64,000 bases of DNA from Sorghum bicolor (Eukaryota > Streptophyta > Magnoliopsida > Poales > Poaceae): contig NC_012879.2 in NCBI RefSeq assembly GCF_000003195.3, forward strand, positions 20,608,647-20,672,646, given 5' to 3'. A program made the translations under genes and the position numbers. The notes under the pieces are model-generated. The model had not been told where the DNA came from. It made no database searches and was given only the letters and a program-made list of their open reading frames with translations. This document shows positions 33,435-44,335 of this stretch, one piece after another. The first letter of the stretch is position 1; the number at the start of each line of letters is the position of its first letter.

Positions 33435-35595
33435 ATGTCCTCCCGGTATCTCAATGCTCTCTTCTCATATTTGAATGAATTTCGAGTTTGAATGATGTTA
33501 GGGTTGATTCCCGATCTCCTTTTTGAGCCATGGATTTGAGAAACTTTTTGGGGAAAGATGTTGCTAGTGATGATGTTATGTCTGAAGTTTGGTTGAAAAT
33601 CATTGGTTGAATCATGAGATATATGGATGGATTGATAGCACTGCACTGTTGCTGTTCGTGCGTGAACAGTAACCACAGACTGTCCGCAATGAAAATTTTT
33701 GCACAGCAACAACAGCTATGGTTACATGATATTTGCAAAATTCAAATGCTTGTCTATCCTAGTATTATCAGCAATCAGTTCATCAGCTAGTCACTGATTC
33801 AAATTACATATGCTTAGTCATGGATTTCTTGATTAAATCAAAATCGGTTGTGATTGTTATTCTCATATTATTTGCAACCAAGAGTGATGGCATATTCAAA
33901 TTATGATTATGACTTATCAATGGTAGTTATTCTTCAACATTCATGCATGTCACTTACACATTGCTATATCCTTTATATAATAACAGTGGCAGTGGCTCAT
34001 CAAAGAAAACAACTTCCAAGAAGAAGGGAAGCACTTCAAAGAAAAGAAGAGCTAATGATGATGATGATCTTGATTGGAGCCCAAACCCAAGGGAAGATAT
34101 TGATGAAGAAGATGAGAATGATGATGGAGAGATAGATGTCTCCAACTACAAAGGAAAGTTCGAAAAATGGGATATGGACAGCTATGCAAGAAAGAGAAGC
34201 CTAGATCAATATGACCAAGAAAATGATGCTACCATACCCTTCTTTTACACCAAGGTACAACACGATGCTTTCTTTGGGTACATCATTAATGCTACAGTTC
34301 ACAAGCATCAATACATCAATATGTGATATATGTTGGAGAAAGATAGATTGACTGGGTTGCTAGACAAGTTTCATGCCATGGGAATATATGACTCTCTTGA
34401 GCACCAATGCAATTGGAATGATTTGATTGTCAGATAGTTCTATGCTACCATGGAGATTAGGACTGACAAAGATGAGATTGAGTGGATGTTTGGCAAGAGA
34501 AGATACAATGCAACTTTTGATGAGTTTGCTGAAGCTAATGAGTTGGACAATGGATTTTTTGCTAACTCCATTAATCTTGATGAAGAAGAAATTATATCTG
34601 AGGAGCAAAGGAGACAGTTCTATGAGCCTGGAGAGCAAAACATCTCAGTGGGAGAATCTAGAGGGTTGAAACACCATCCAGCTGCCATAAATAAGATTGC
34701 AAGGTTGACTTTCATGCTTAAGGGAGGTGATAGAGGCAAGATAAGATTCAAGTATTGGAATGTAATTCATCATATCATGTATTCTCAGAAGTTTGATGTT
34801 GTCACCTTCACGATGAATCAATTGGCAATCTTGAAGCATGACATGACCACAAATCTTTATTTTGCTCCATATATCATGTCACTCATTCTTCAGAAGACAA
34901 GATTCAATGGGGAATGCAGAGTGCAGCATGAGCCATTTAGACCATTCTTGAATGACAGAGAGTTTCATATTAGAGCACTTACTCCCTTCCCTCCTGTTGG
35001 GGGAGCTGAGGCAGGACATGGCCAAGATCATGGTCATGGTCATGATGAGCATATGGGCGGCACAAATATTCCACATGTTGAGCCTGAGGCACATGGTTGG
35101 GTTCCTCCTGCAGTGTACTTTCATCCATACTTCTAGGGGATGCAAAATTCATGCAATACATCTTTTGCTCAGTTTGGTCAGAATATGCAGCAACAGATGC
35201 AGCAAGGGTTCAACACCATGGGGCAGCAGTGGCAGGGGCACATGGATACTAGCTTCCAGCAGTTTGGACAACACCTTCACTCCACTATGTACCAGCCTAT
35301 CATGTCCAGCCTTCAGAATGTCCAGCAGGGGCTGCATAATGATATTGATGCTCTCAGTGCACAGTTGGGCACCTTGTCTACTCAGGAGCAGTATCAGCAG
35401 ATTCAGAACAGGCAGACTCATCTTGAGCAGCAGGTTGATGTGTTGAACACAAATTTCAACATCTTCAGTGATCACTTCAGCATGATTTATCTGAGGCCTG
35501 TTCCACCTCCTACACAGTGTCCATATCAGCCGTTCTATCCTCCTCAGTTTCCTCCTCCACAGTTCTACCCTCCTAGCAATGATGGTGATGCTTGA
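33435..35595 (+). pseudogene. Element D gene 2: intron-containing ORF (540 codons incl. stop)
   Basis: Exon 1 33435-33445 (MSSR), intron 33446-33986 (GTATCT..AACAG, 541 bp), exon 2 33987-35595. The join keeps the frame exactly, and the total is 1,620 nt. Exon 2 has three in-frame stops (34324 TGA, 34435 TAG, 35134 TAG) and no frameshift. N-terminus: Lys/Ser-rich, nuclear-signal-like (SKKTTSKKK, SKKRR), then acidic. The middle (about 110-330) resembles the plant-specific retroelement ORFs of grasses (LDKFHAMGIYDSLEHQCNW, FYATMEI..EIEWMFGKRRY). His-rich stretch near 350, Gln-rich coiled-coil-like part (about 385-490), Pro-rich tail. Placed between gag and the 3' LTR, the usual env-like position. 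Function unknown. Confidence 0.65.
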
Positions 35596-36126
35596 TGTCT
35601 CCTTTTGGGTAATCTAATGACAAAGGGGAGAAGTTGTGAAGAAGAAGTCAAGAATCATTGAACTCAAAGGGCGGCTTGCATGGATTTGCTTATGGACATT
35701 TGCATTGCATGTTTATTTAAATTATTGAACAATGCATTAGTGTGTAAACTATCTTAGTGGTGAAATAACTTTGAACTCCTATGTGTGCGGCTTGTTAGAA
35801 CTTAAACTCTTATGATATCATGTCCTATGTGTGCTTGATCATCCATTTTTATCATTATGATAGCACTAATATTCTTGTGAAAAGTTCTAGCAATGATTGT
35901 TGTATTTCGAGGATATTATTCATGATTATGGTCTTCAAAGGTGATATCTTATATTTTGTGTTCCTCAAATACCACTGTATAGGGAAACTCCACCAAAAAT
36001 TTCTAAATTTATGCATATGTGCAATCATTGAATTCAGATCTCTATGCACATATGTAGGGGGAGCTTTCTCAATATGGTTAAACTTCAATTATTCTTATCT
36101 TCTATTTGAGGTTGTCATGAATTACC
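35596..36126 (+). other. Element D 3' untranslated internal region
   Basis: No supported ORF. Ends at the polypurine tract 36127-36140. A stretch near 36052 (TAGGGGGAG) is a second, weaker polypurine motif. Confidence 0.5.
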
Positions 36127-36140
36127 AAAAAGGGGGAGAT
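36127..36140 (+). other. Polypurine tract of element D
   Basis: AAAAAGGGGGAGAT immediately before the LTR start TG at 36141. Confidence 0.85.
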
Positions 36141-38295
36141 TGTAAGATCTAGGCCCGTATTTGGGTTTTGGTAATTAATGACAACTCTTGTGGACTAACC
36201 TTTCAATTCAAGTGTGTGAAGGAAAAGTTGGTTTAGTTCACAAGGGAAGATGGACATCGACATCATTTGATTGATAGCATGTTGGAATGCTCAAATCAAC
36301 ATGGCAAACAAGTGAAGACCAAAGCAAGACTTGGCTTCGATGGACCGGTTGCGATGCAATGGTGAAGGGCAAGCTAATGGGCTTGGCGCTGTTGGACTTA
36401 GGCAAAGGTGATGGGAAAGCTAGTGAGCTTGGCTCCGAAGGACCGAAGCAACGGTGAAGAGCAAGTAAGGCTAAGGTTGATGGACTTGGATGCTTTGTGA
36501 TGGTTTGAGTGATCCACATCATATTTGAGGACGAAGCCAAAGACAAATTGATCATATCAAGTGGCTTTGTCAACATGTCGGCTTGTGCAAGGCAAAGGTA
36601 TGAAACATAGGTTGTTTCATTTCACCGGACATAAGGTGTTTTAGAGAAGATTCAAATGGCCGGATTTAGAATAGATAGCCGTACTATTAAGAGGGGAAAA
36701 TATGCCTTGCATTGTGGTCATCTAGTGCCACTTGTGAGTTCTAACATTGAGATACGATCAGTGTTGAAGTGGCGGTTTTACAAAACCTTTATGAAAAATG
36801 ATTTGCCTAATAGCTAACCGGTGGCAAGTTGAGCGGTTTTCTCTTTTGAGAAATCGTTTATTGGTGTTGGCTTTCCGTGATAAAATGTTTTTGATAAGCG
36901 CTTTTATCTAACTGTTTGATGCGTTGGAACACTCCATTGGTATGGGGTGCTTGCTCAAAGTATTGGAGAAGATGCGCTTGTGGAAGTGGTTTCTGGGCAA
37001 GGGCGGACTGTCTGCTGTTGTGGGCGCGGACTGTCCGCAGACCAATCCTAGGAAACCAGACAGTTTCGGGTGGTTCTGCAGCTGACTTTCGCGTAGACGG
37101 CGGACAGTCCGCAGGTATTTTTTTGTGGAACCAAACAGATTGTTTTTCAATCTGCTCGGGGCTGACTGCGTGACCGCGGATAGTCCGCGCCTGTAAGGGC
37201 GGACAGTCCGCGGGTCATTTTCCTCGGCGAGCAGAGTTGCTGTCCAGGGTTTTGTTTTTCAGCGGCGGACTGTCCGCGCCCTGTAGGGCGGACTGTCCGC
37301 GGTTCAGCAGTTTGTACCCAACGGCTAGTTGAAGTTAATTGCGGACTGTCCGGAGTTTCTACTGCGGATTGTCCGCGTGTCACGAATCAGAGCATAACAG
37401 CTAGTTTTGGGGGGCTCCTCTATATATAGTTGGATGCCCGGTTGGTGAGGGCTCTCTTGGCCATTTTTACAGCATACTCTTTGGGAGAGCTCCTCTCTAG
37501 CACCTCCTCTCACACCCTTTCCTTAGTGTAACATTTGGAGAATTGAATGTGCTCACTAGTGCAGATCTTTGCGTGAGAGATTACTCGTGGCACTAGGTGG
37601 TCATCGTGCAAGTGTGGTTGCTTATTACTCTTGGAGTATGCTGGCTCCTAGACGACTTGGTGATTGTCTTCGTGAAGCACGCAAGAAGCTTTGTGCGGTG
37701 CTCCGAAGTTGGCTTTGTGAGGGGCAATCGAGCTCATCCCCGCCGGAGGAAGGTGAAGAGCATCTCTAGTAAAATCGAGGCTTGTGTGGGTGTCTAGTTG
37801 ATTCGTCCGACTCAAGTTGAGAGCTCACATGGAGCCTACCTAGTGAGGTAGTTCAAAGCTTGCGATCTTGGAACTAACAAGAGGAGCGGCAATCCTAGAA
37901 CTTGCCTCAACATGGACTAAGTGACCGGCAAGTCACCGAACCACAGAAAAACATCGTGTGTCATCCTCTCCATTGTGGTTTGCCTATCTCAACACAAGCT
38001 TATCTTATTGTTATGTATACTTTGTGCTTGTGTTGATTATGCTTGAGCTCTTTGTCTACTTCATGATCACTAGTATGTTTAGTTGATACATTGTGTTTTC
38101 AATAATTCATATTGTGAAAAGTATCTTGATCTTGCTTTAGCTCTTCATATTAAGGTTGCTTGCTTTCTAGATAGAGGGGTGAAGTTGTAGCTAGAACGCT
38201 AATTCTCTTCCGTATTTAAATTGTTTTTGCGCTTGCTCTTAATTTTTTAGAAATGACTATTCACCCCCCCTCTAGTCGGCCATCTCGATTCTTCA
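36141..38295 (+). repeat. Element D 3' LTR (2,155 bp)
   Basis: TGTAAGATCTAGG..TTCA. TATATATAG at 37421-37429. Nine palindromes (about 37002-37380), one fewer than the 5' LTR. Small differences from the 5' LTR along its length, a few per cent, imply an old but not ancient insertion. Confidence 0.9.
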
Positions 38296-38300
38296 GTAAG

Positions 38301-41277
38301 TAAGAGGTGAGATTGTGTGATTCCACAAATTTACCCATTCCACTATATCTTGCATAAGTGCTAACATGCCAGGATCCAATTCGAACGTTCGTGGTGGTCG
38401 ATATGGAGAAAAAGAAACATCAGTTTCGCGGGCTAAGTTACGCCAACTACAAAACTCACTAGTGGAGGCCATGGAGAAGATGTTTGATGAACGTCTTCCT
38501 GTGGTGCGCGGTCGGGCTAAACAACATAGCTCAGCCAACTCTCGCCGTTGTCTCTTTGGCCATAGTGGAAAACATGGAGGAGGTGCTCATGGGCATAGCA
38601 TTCGCCCCCTTATGCTCATTGATGATGAAGACTACTGTGTGTCCCCCAAAAGAAAAATTCAGCAAGAGTGCCACCAACCAAAATTGAGTGAGAGAAATCA
38701 AAAGGAAAAGATGAGACATTCCACCATACATGAGAAAGAGTGGCACCAACCAAAATTCAGTGAGAGAGTTCAAAATAAGAAGAGAGATTCCACAATATTT
38801 AAGGAGAGCCACAAAATTCTATGTGAGAGTGATCCACAAAAATTGAGAGAAAAAAGAGATGAATCATGTGAGGAATTATTTACTTCTAACATCATAATAC
38901 CTTCTATTCTTGTTCCTTTTGCGATGCAGGTTCATGAAGAAAATGATGTTGTGAATTATGATCAGCCCCCAATCTTTGATGAGGAAGAACAAGTGATTGT
39001 CAATGACAACGATACACATGCATATGTGGCTTCACAAGACGTTGAAGTAATTGTGCATTAAAACCTATGTGAGAATGAGAGCCACATTGCCAAAATGAGA
39101 GAGAGTGAAAACAAAAGTCAGTTGAGTGATTCCACCCACTATAAGGTTGAGAGTGTCAACAATGAGAGTGTGAAGGATACACCACAGAAAAATAGATATT
39201 TAGAATGCAGGCCAAGTGAGGATATCTTTGAAACTAACACTTTCATCTCTACTTCTAGTTTTGTCTTTTCAAATGTGCAGGTTGGTGATGAGAATAGGGA
39301 AGAGATGGATGCTCACGACAACACCATACTTGTTGAGAGAAATGAGAAGGTAGCCATTTAACTAAACCCATTGTGTGTTGCCCAAAACCTGAACCATGAC
39401 ATGAATAATGGTAAGATTACAGAGGTGCAATCCTTAGTACTTGCACCACCAAAAAGTCTAAAAGTTATTAAAAATAAATCAGATTTGAATTTGCAAAATA
39501 AAATGGCAAGTAATTATGATAATACATATGGTTCAAATGGGATTAACCATACACGAAATATTTGCACTGATTTGATTATTGCACATGTTCACCCGTGTGC
39601 TGAAATTTTGCAAGTTGATAACCAAAGTTCAATCATACATGATCTTTTCTATGGTTTGATATGGTTCATATACATGATGATTTGCATTCATATGTGTGAT
39701 ACGATGCATTATGTTTCAATGCTCATACATCTTAGAGATGGCTGCACATTTCTCAACCCTTTAGTTAATTGATCAAAACCATCTAAGATCAACAATGAAG
39801 GTAAAAATTCAGAGATTCAAACCTTGGTACATGTAGAATCATTGGATTTAAAATACATGAAAAATAAATCAAGTCTAATTGTTCAACACATACTGAGTAC
39901 TTGTGATAACACTGTTTCAGTAATAAAACATAACCAAAACATTTGTGCTGATTTGACTGGAACTCATGTTGATACAAGTACTAAATTTCTTTTTGATGAT
40001 AGTCTTTGTGCTTTGAATGATCCTTGCAGCACTTCATATAGCAACCAACAACACCTCATCCAGTCGGTTACTTGTGATGATTTGTTTAAAAGGATATCTC
40101 CTCTTGAATGTTTGTGTTATACTATGCTTAACATGCCTATCAATATTCAACAAATGCTTGAGAAAATTTTTAACATAACATCTTTGAGTTCATTGAATAC
40201 TACTCATAGCTTCCAGTTTACAATTGTCTTGATTGGAGAACATGTTGTAGATACATTCTAGGTTTATGCAATTTGTGTAACATATAACAAACTTGCTGAT
40301 TTAGAATAAAAAATGTTGAGAGATAAACAAAGTGAGAAATCTTTTAAGATGCAGCAAATGCTTGGTGCTTATGGGTTCAATCAATTCATGTTGTCAGCAT
40401 GTTCGTACCATCCACTTAAAGTTAGAAATCTTGTGCAAAGCAAAGCCTATACACCGAAAAGTTGTTCATCCACACCTTGGAGCATTGAGTTTAAAAATGA
40501 TACTTCTAAGCCCTTGAATAAATTTTGCTGCCACAATCATTTTTGGAATAACATTGGTTCTCAACATCCATTTGATGAAAAGTTTGATCTTCTAAAGATA
40601 AAACATGATAACATGAATCAAATGATTGGATTGGAAGAAATTTTTGTGCTTCCATCCTCTAAACTATTTGCAGGTTCACCAAAGTTGAGAGAATGTTTCT
40701 TACATGGAAAAGGAAATAATGCAAAAATAATTCATAATGGAACAAATGAACAAAACAAAAGGAATGATTATTGAAATTATCAAGTACATCCACCCTCTAT
40801 TTTGTCTAAGCTGTTTTCAGGTAAACAAAAGTCGTGGATGACTTTTCTTGAAGGGAGGGAGGATGATGAGACCATACCAAGGCAATTAACATTCAAGCAT
40901 CCACTCAAGGTGAAAGCTAAACTTAATTCCAAATCATTTAGGTTTCCACATACAAGGCTACTACTTGGTTTATATGATTATAGATTCAAACACTTTGCTA
41001 TCATGGAACAAGAAGATTGCGATGTTATCACAACATTACAAATTGATGGCCTAGCACAACTCTTTGGATCAGAAGAGTTAGAGTCGAGGACGACTCCTTT
41101 TCAAGAGCAGGAGGATGATATGACCACGCTAGTAAGCAAGATGTCACAAGCTCCAAGTCAAGCTACAACTACTCAAGTTTTACCTACACCGGCACCAGCC
41201 CAAGTCATCGATGGACCGGTTACACGTAGTCGTGCAAAGATGCTACAACAAGAGGTCCACGCGCTACTTTGTGAGAT
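38301..41277 (+). pseudogene. Element E single long ORF (~975 codons), six nonsense changes
   Basis: From ATG 38366 to about 41277 one frame is open except for six stops (at about 39059, 39359, 39770, 40259, 40307 and 40772); there is no frameshift. The N-terminus is Gly/Arg-rich (MPGSNSNVRGGRYGEKE). The middle is repetitive: a block starting KITEVQSLVLAPP (near 39412) recurs about 134 codons later as KNSEIQTLVHVES (near 39815), including ICTDLI..HVHP / ICADLT..HVDT. The C-terminus has the grass gypsy polyprotein tail GPVTRSRAKMLQQEVHALLC. No protease, RT or integrase motif is seen, so E is probably a non-autonomous element whose ORF replaced pol. Function unknown. Confidence 0.55.
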
Positions 41278-42014
41278 CAAAGTAAACTCATAAACCAAAG
41301 AACAATAAAACAAAGAACTTACTAGAATTTAGAAGTTGAAATACTGAAGAATCCTAGGAGCAAGCCTCGGGTTAGGAGACTTGATCCCGCAGGTACAACC
41401 TTAGAGTAGACACCGACAGGCCGGGCATCCTCCAATCTACACCTCCACTCTATCTCTCTCAATCTAGAAGAACTAATTATAATCTCACATTGGATGCTAA
41501 GCCCAAGGAGATTGGAACCCTAGAGGGACCTCTCTCTCTGAATCCTCTCTGGAAAATATGCTAATGAATAATGGGATTGCCCTCCTCCAGGGGCCAGGTG
41601 CCTTGCTTATATAGCCCTTTCAAATAAACGTGGGCCGTCGGATCAAACCGACCATAATTGAGCGGTTTTCCTTGATCCTTAGAGGCGATGGAGCATAATC
41701 TGCGAGACTCGTGCTGATTAGCCACCATAGGGGGGCGAGCGCCCTACTGTTGGGCTCGCTCGGCCTACCGCTCGTTCGTGTTGCTTCTGGACTCTTCTAG
41801 ACCGAGGAAAATTGGTGCACACGTTAATATCTCTATGTAAACCCGACGTGTGGATCTTTACTCCATATTTCCTAATAACCCCCTGCAGAAATAGATAAAC
41901 AACAAAACTCATGGAATTCTATCAAATCAAACCCTAATTCTAGGTGTTGCTTGCATATGGATCCTTTTCCTTGTTTATTTGATGATTAAAATTAATACTT
42001 AAGAATCCTCAACA
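41278..42014 (-). repeat. Element F 3' LTR, truncated
   Basis: Matches the part of the 5' LTR at about 49333-50110; the remaining ~475 bp (R/U5 side) are absent. It has one copy of the 21-bp GGGCGCCC unit where the 5' LTR has three. Confidence 0.8.
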
Positions 42015-42030
42015 AACTCCCCCATACTTA
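42015..42030 (-). other. Polypurine tract of element F
   Basis: On the minus strand TAAGTATGGGGGAGTT directly before the LTR start TGTTGA. Confidence 0.75.
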
Positions 42031-43330
42031 GGTTTTTACTCATCCTCGAGAAAAGGATGGTTCAGAAAAACAACTAGGGTTAAAACATTATAAAGCATTC
42101 TTTTCATACCTGCAGGGTGTTGTAAAATGTGCACTGTGTACTGCAGTCAGGGAATTATATGGTCGAAGTAGAGATCCTTTCTTCTTCTCAACCCTGCCAC
42201 TTGGAGTTTTTGTATATTTTTGAAAAGAAAACTTAGCATACCTTTATTCTCATAGGCGCTCTCAGATCACTCATTTATCTTTCGTATATCTCACTGAGGA
42301 TGTTTTAATTTGTAGAAATTCTCAAGCTTACTTACCTTGCATTTATTGCCTGATCAAAATGGGATCCGAGGATAGGAATGCCATACTCTTAGATCAAAGA
42401 CTTTGAAAGTTAAAATCTTGTCAACTCTTAATGGCATATTGCTTATTAGAGGGACCATGGGCTATCATTTTCTTTTTATCATATTTTTATCATCTCATAA
42501 ATTTTTTTCCTTAGGTGGATATTGGGCTCTAATTCTACTGCCGGACACTTGTCTATTTTTTCTACGAGGTTTCCGAGCACTTCCTCCTTTTTATTTCCTT
42601 GAAATTTATATTTTTGCATAGCCCATGCCTCTAATGCAATAATACTTCAGAAGAGTGAATCTTTCTGAATAAAAATGTCTTAATCTTAGGAGTATGATAA
42701 ATCTCTCAACAAGGGTCTAACTCGTTTGGAACAAACTCAATACAAAGCAGATAGCTTAAATTATCATAATTAATATTTTCAGGTTTAGTAGGCATATAAA
42801 ACACTAAGGACTGTAGCTATATTTTTAAAAAATTTTGAAAGAAATTCTCCAAGCGACAAAGATATCAAGAATAAGTTAATCATACTCTACCATCTCATAT
42901 TCCACAATGACTTAAGTAACACAGGGTTTTTAAAATGATTTTTCAATAATTGCAGGTTTTCAGGAGATATCATCAAGTGAGATTGATCATGATTAGAAAT
43001 ATTTTATCTTTTTAATTTATCATGTTTAGAGACAATATTCTACAAGAACCAAGATGTATGTGTATGTGTATAAATAAAGCGTACAGAGTATGTACCTGAA
43101 TCGTGGAGAGGTGCGGTTGAAGTTCGTTCGACATGTCGGGGGATCCCCCCATACTTGTTTTCTATTTTCTTGCATAAAAACAAAGTGGAGACACACGAGG
43201 CATAATAATAATGAAGTAATCTTTACATATTCTCTTGAGGCATTTATTTCAAAAAACCGACTAATGAATAATAAATCGAATCTAATAATGAATAACTAAG
43301 ATACAAGCCTCAAGATCTAATCTGAACAGC
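42031..43330 (-). other. Element F 3' non-coding region
   Basis: No supported ORF. A second polypurine motif (AAGTATGGGGGGATCC on the minus strand) lies at about 43140-43156. Counterpart of 640-4328 and 50111-50888. Confidence 0.5.
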
Positions 43331-43960
43331 TCAGTGGTGCTCTAGCTCCTTTATCCTATCAGTGGCCCTGGAAGGGTCGCGTCTAAGGTTGAGCATAGTA
43401 GTGTTCAAGTTAGAGACCTGCCTATTAAGGAAGTTAACAGAGGACTGGAGCTCCATCATTAGCTTGTCTGTCCCACGGACTTCCTTATCTAAGTCGGATA
43501 CAGTCTTACGGCGCTTAGGAGGTGTCTCAAAGGAGTTGAGGGCGTGCTTTCGAGCTTCCTTCGGTGGGATGAAGCGAACCTTCGCTGCTCTGTTTCCCTC
43601 GAAGTAGGGCCTCTCTTCCTCTGTGGTGTAGTGGACGTTGCTGATCTCGCCGCTCCTGTTGGTCTTGACACCTACAACCCTCTCATTGGGCTTGGGCGGC
43701 AGGACCCTCGTGCCGGCTGGCACCTTGACAATCGCCTCCTGCTTGGCTGATGGCCCATTAAGAAGAAGGAGTTGTGGTGGCGCGGTGAGAACTGGTTGAG
43801 GGTACTAGGATTAGGTGGAGCTGCGCTGGCGTGATGACATGGCTGCTGGCTGTCGCTCTGTGTTGGCTGGCATGAGCGCGTAGGCATCTGGATCTTCCTT
43901 AGGCTTCTTATTAAGGTTGCAGGGAACGATCTTCCAATCTGGGTTGAACTCGTCGGCCAT
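43331..43960 (-). pseudogene. Element F ORF downstream of integrase (210 codons)
   Basis: ATG at 43960, stop at 43331, one frame with two close in-frame stops around codons 50-52. The N-terminus (MADEFNPDWKIVPCNLN) is clearly homologous to the ORF starting at 63880 in element C. The C-terminal third is coiled-coil-like (VSDLDKEVRGTDKLMMELQS). No signal peptide or membrane segment was seen, so nothing supports an envelope function despite the env-like position. A conserved TATA/TGACGTCA block lies upstream (44025-44048). Function unknown. Confidence 0.6.
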
Positions 43961-44024
43961 TGGAGCAACGAGAGACTAAGAAAGCTCTAATTGAGGAAGG
44001 AAATAATGAATTGGTGTTGAAAGC

Positions 44025-44048
44025 TGACGTCAGAGGTATGTTTATATA
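44025..44048 (-). promoter_or_regulatory. Internal TATA + TGACGTCA block before the F downstream ORF
   Basis: On the minus strand TATATAAA (44048-44041) is followed by TGACGTCA (44032-44025) and, 65 bp later, by the ATG (43960). The surrounding sequence (GCACTTTTGACCCC before, TTTCAACACCAAT after) is nearly the same in element C at 63783-63806. TGACGTCA is a classic bZIP site. Confidence 0.55.
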
Positions 44049-44335
44049 GGGGTCAAAAGTGCTTCTAGAATATTCCACGGGATATATCCCGCCGCCAAAC
44101 TTGATTAACAACCCATCCGTAGGGTTTTTTGGATAGAGATGGGTGAGATTATCGTAATGGAAAAAGACGGCGGTGAGAGGGGCCAGGGGCAGGGCGCCCG
44201 CCCTAAAGCCTAGGGCGCCCGCCCTGGGCCTGCCTCCTCTGTCTGCCCGCTCGCTCGTGAGTGTTTCTAGAAGTATTATTATCCCGAAAAAAATATATAC
44301 ATGGCCCAAAAACATCAGATTAAAAAGGTTGGGAT
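44049..44335 (-). other. Intergenic spacer of element F with GGGCGCCC repeats
   Basis: Non-coding spacer after integrase. Contains two AGGGCG-CC-CGCCCT inverted repeats at about 44190-44226, the same motif as in the LTR U3. Confidence 0.55.

Larger units (their letters stand above)
28430..38295 (+). mobile_element. Element D: Sirevirus-like Ty1/copia, non-autonomous, 9,866 bp
   Basis: LTRs 28430-30616 and 36141-38295, flanked by a perfect 5-bp target duplication GTAAG (28425-28429 and 38296-38300). Primer site TGGTATCAAAGC (30619), polypurine tract AAAAAGGGGGAGAT (36127-36140; the GGGGGAGATTG form is typical of Sireviruses). It carries a copia-type gag (30669-32354) and a second, intron-bearing gene (33435-35595). 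No protease, integrase, RT or RNase H is found in the 1.1 kb between them, so it must be mobilised in trans. It is nested in element E. Confidence 0.85.
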
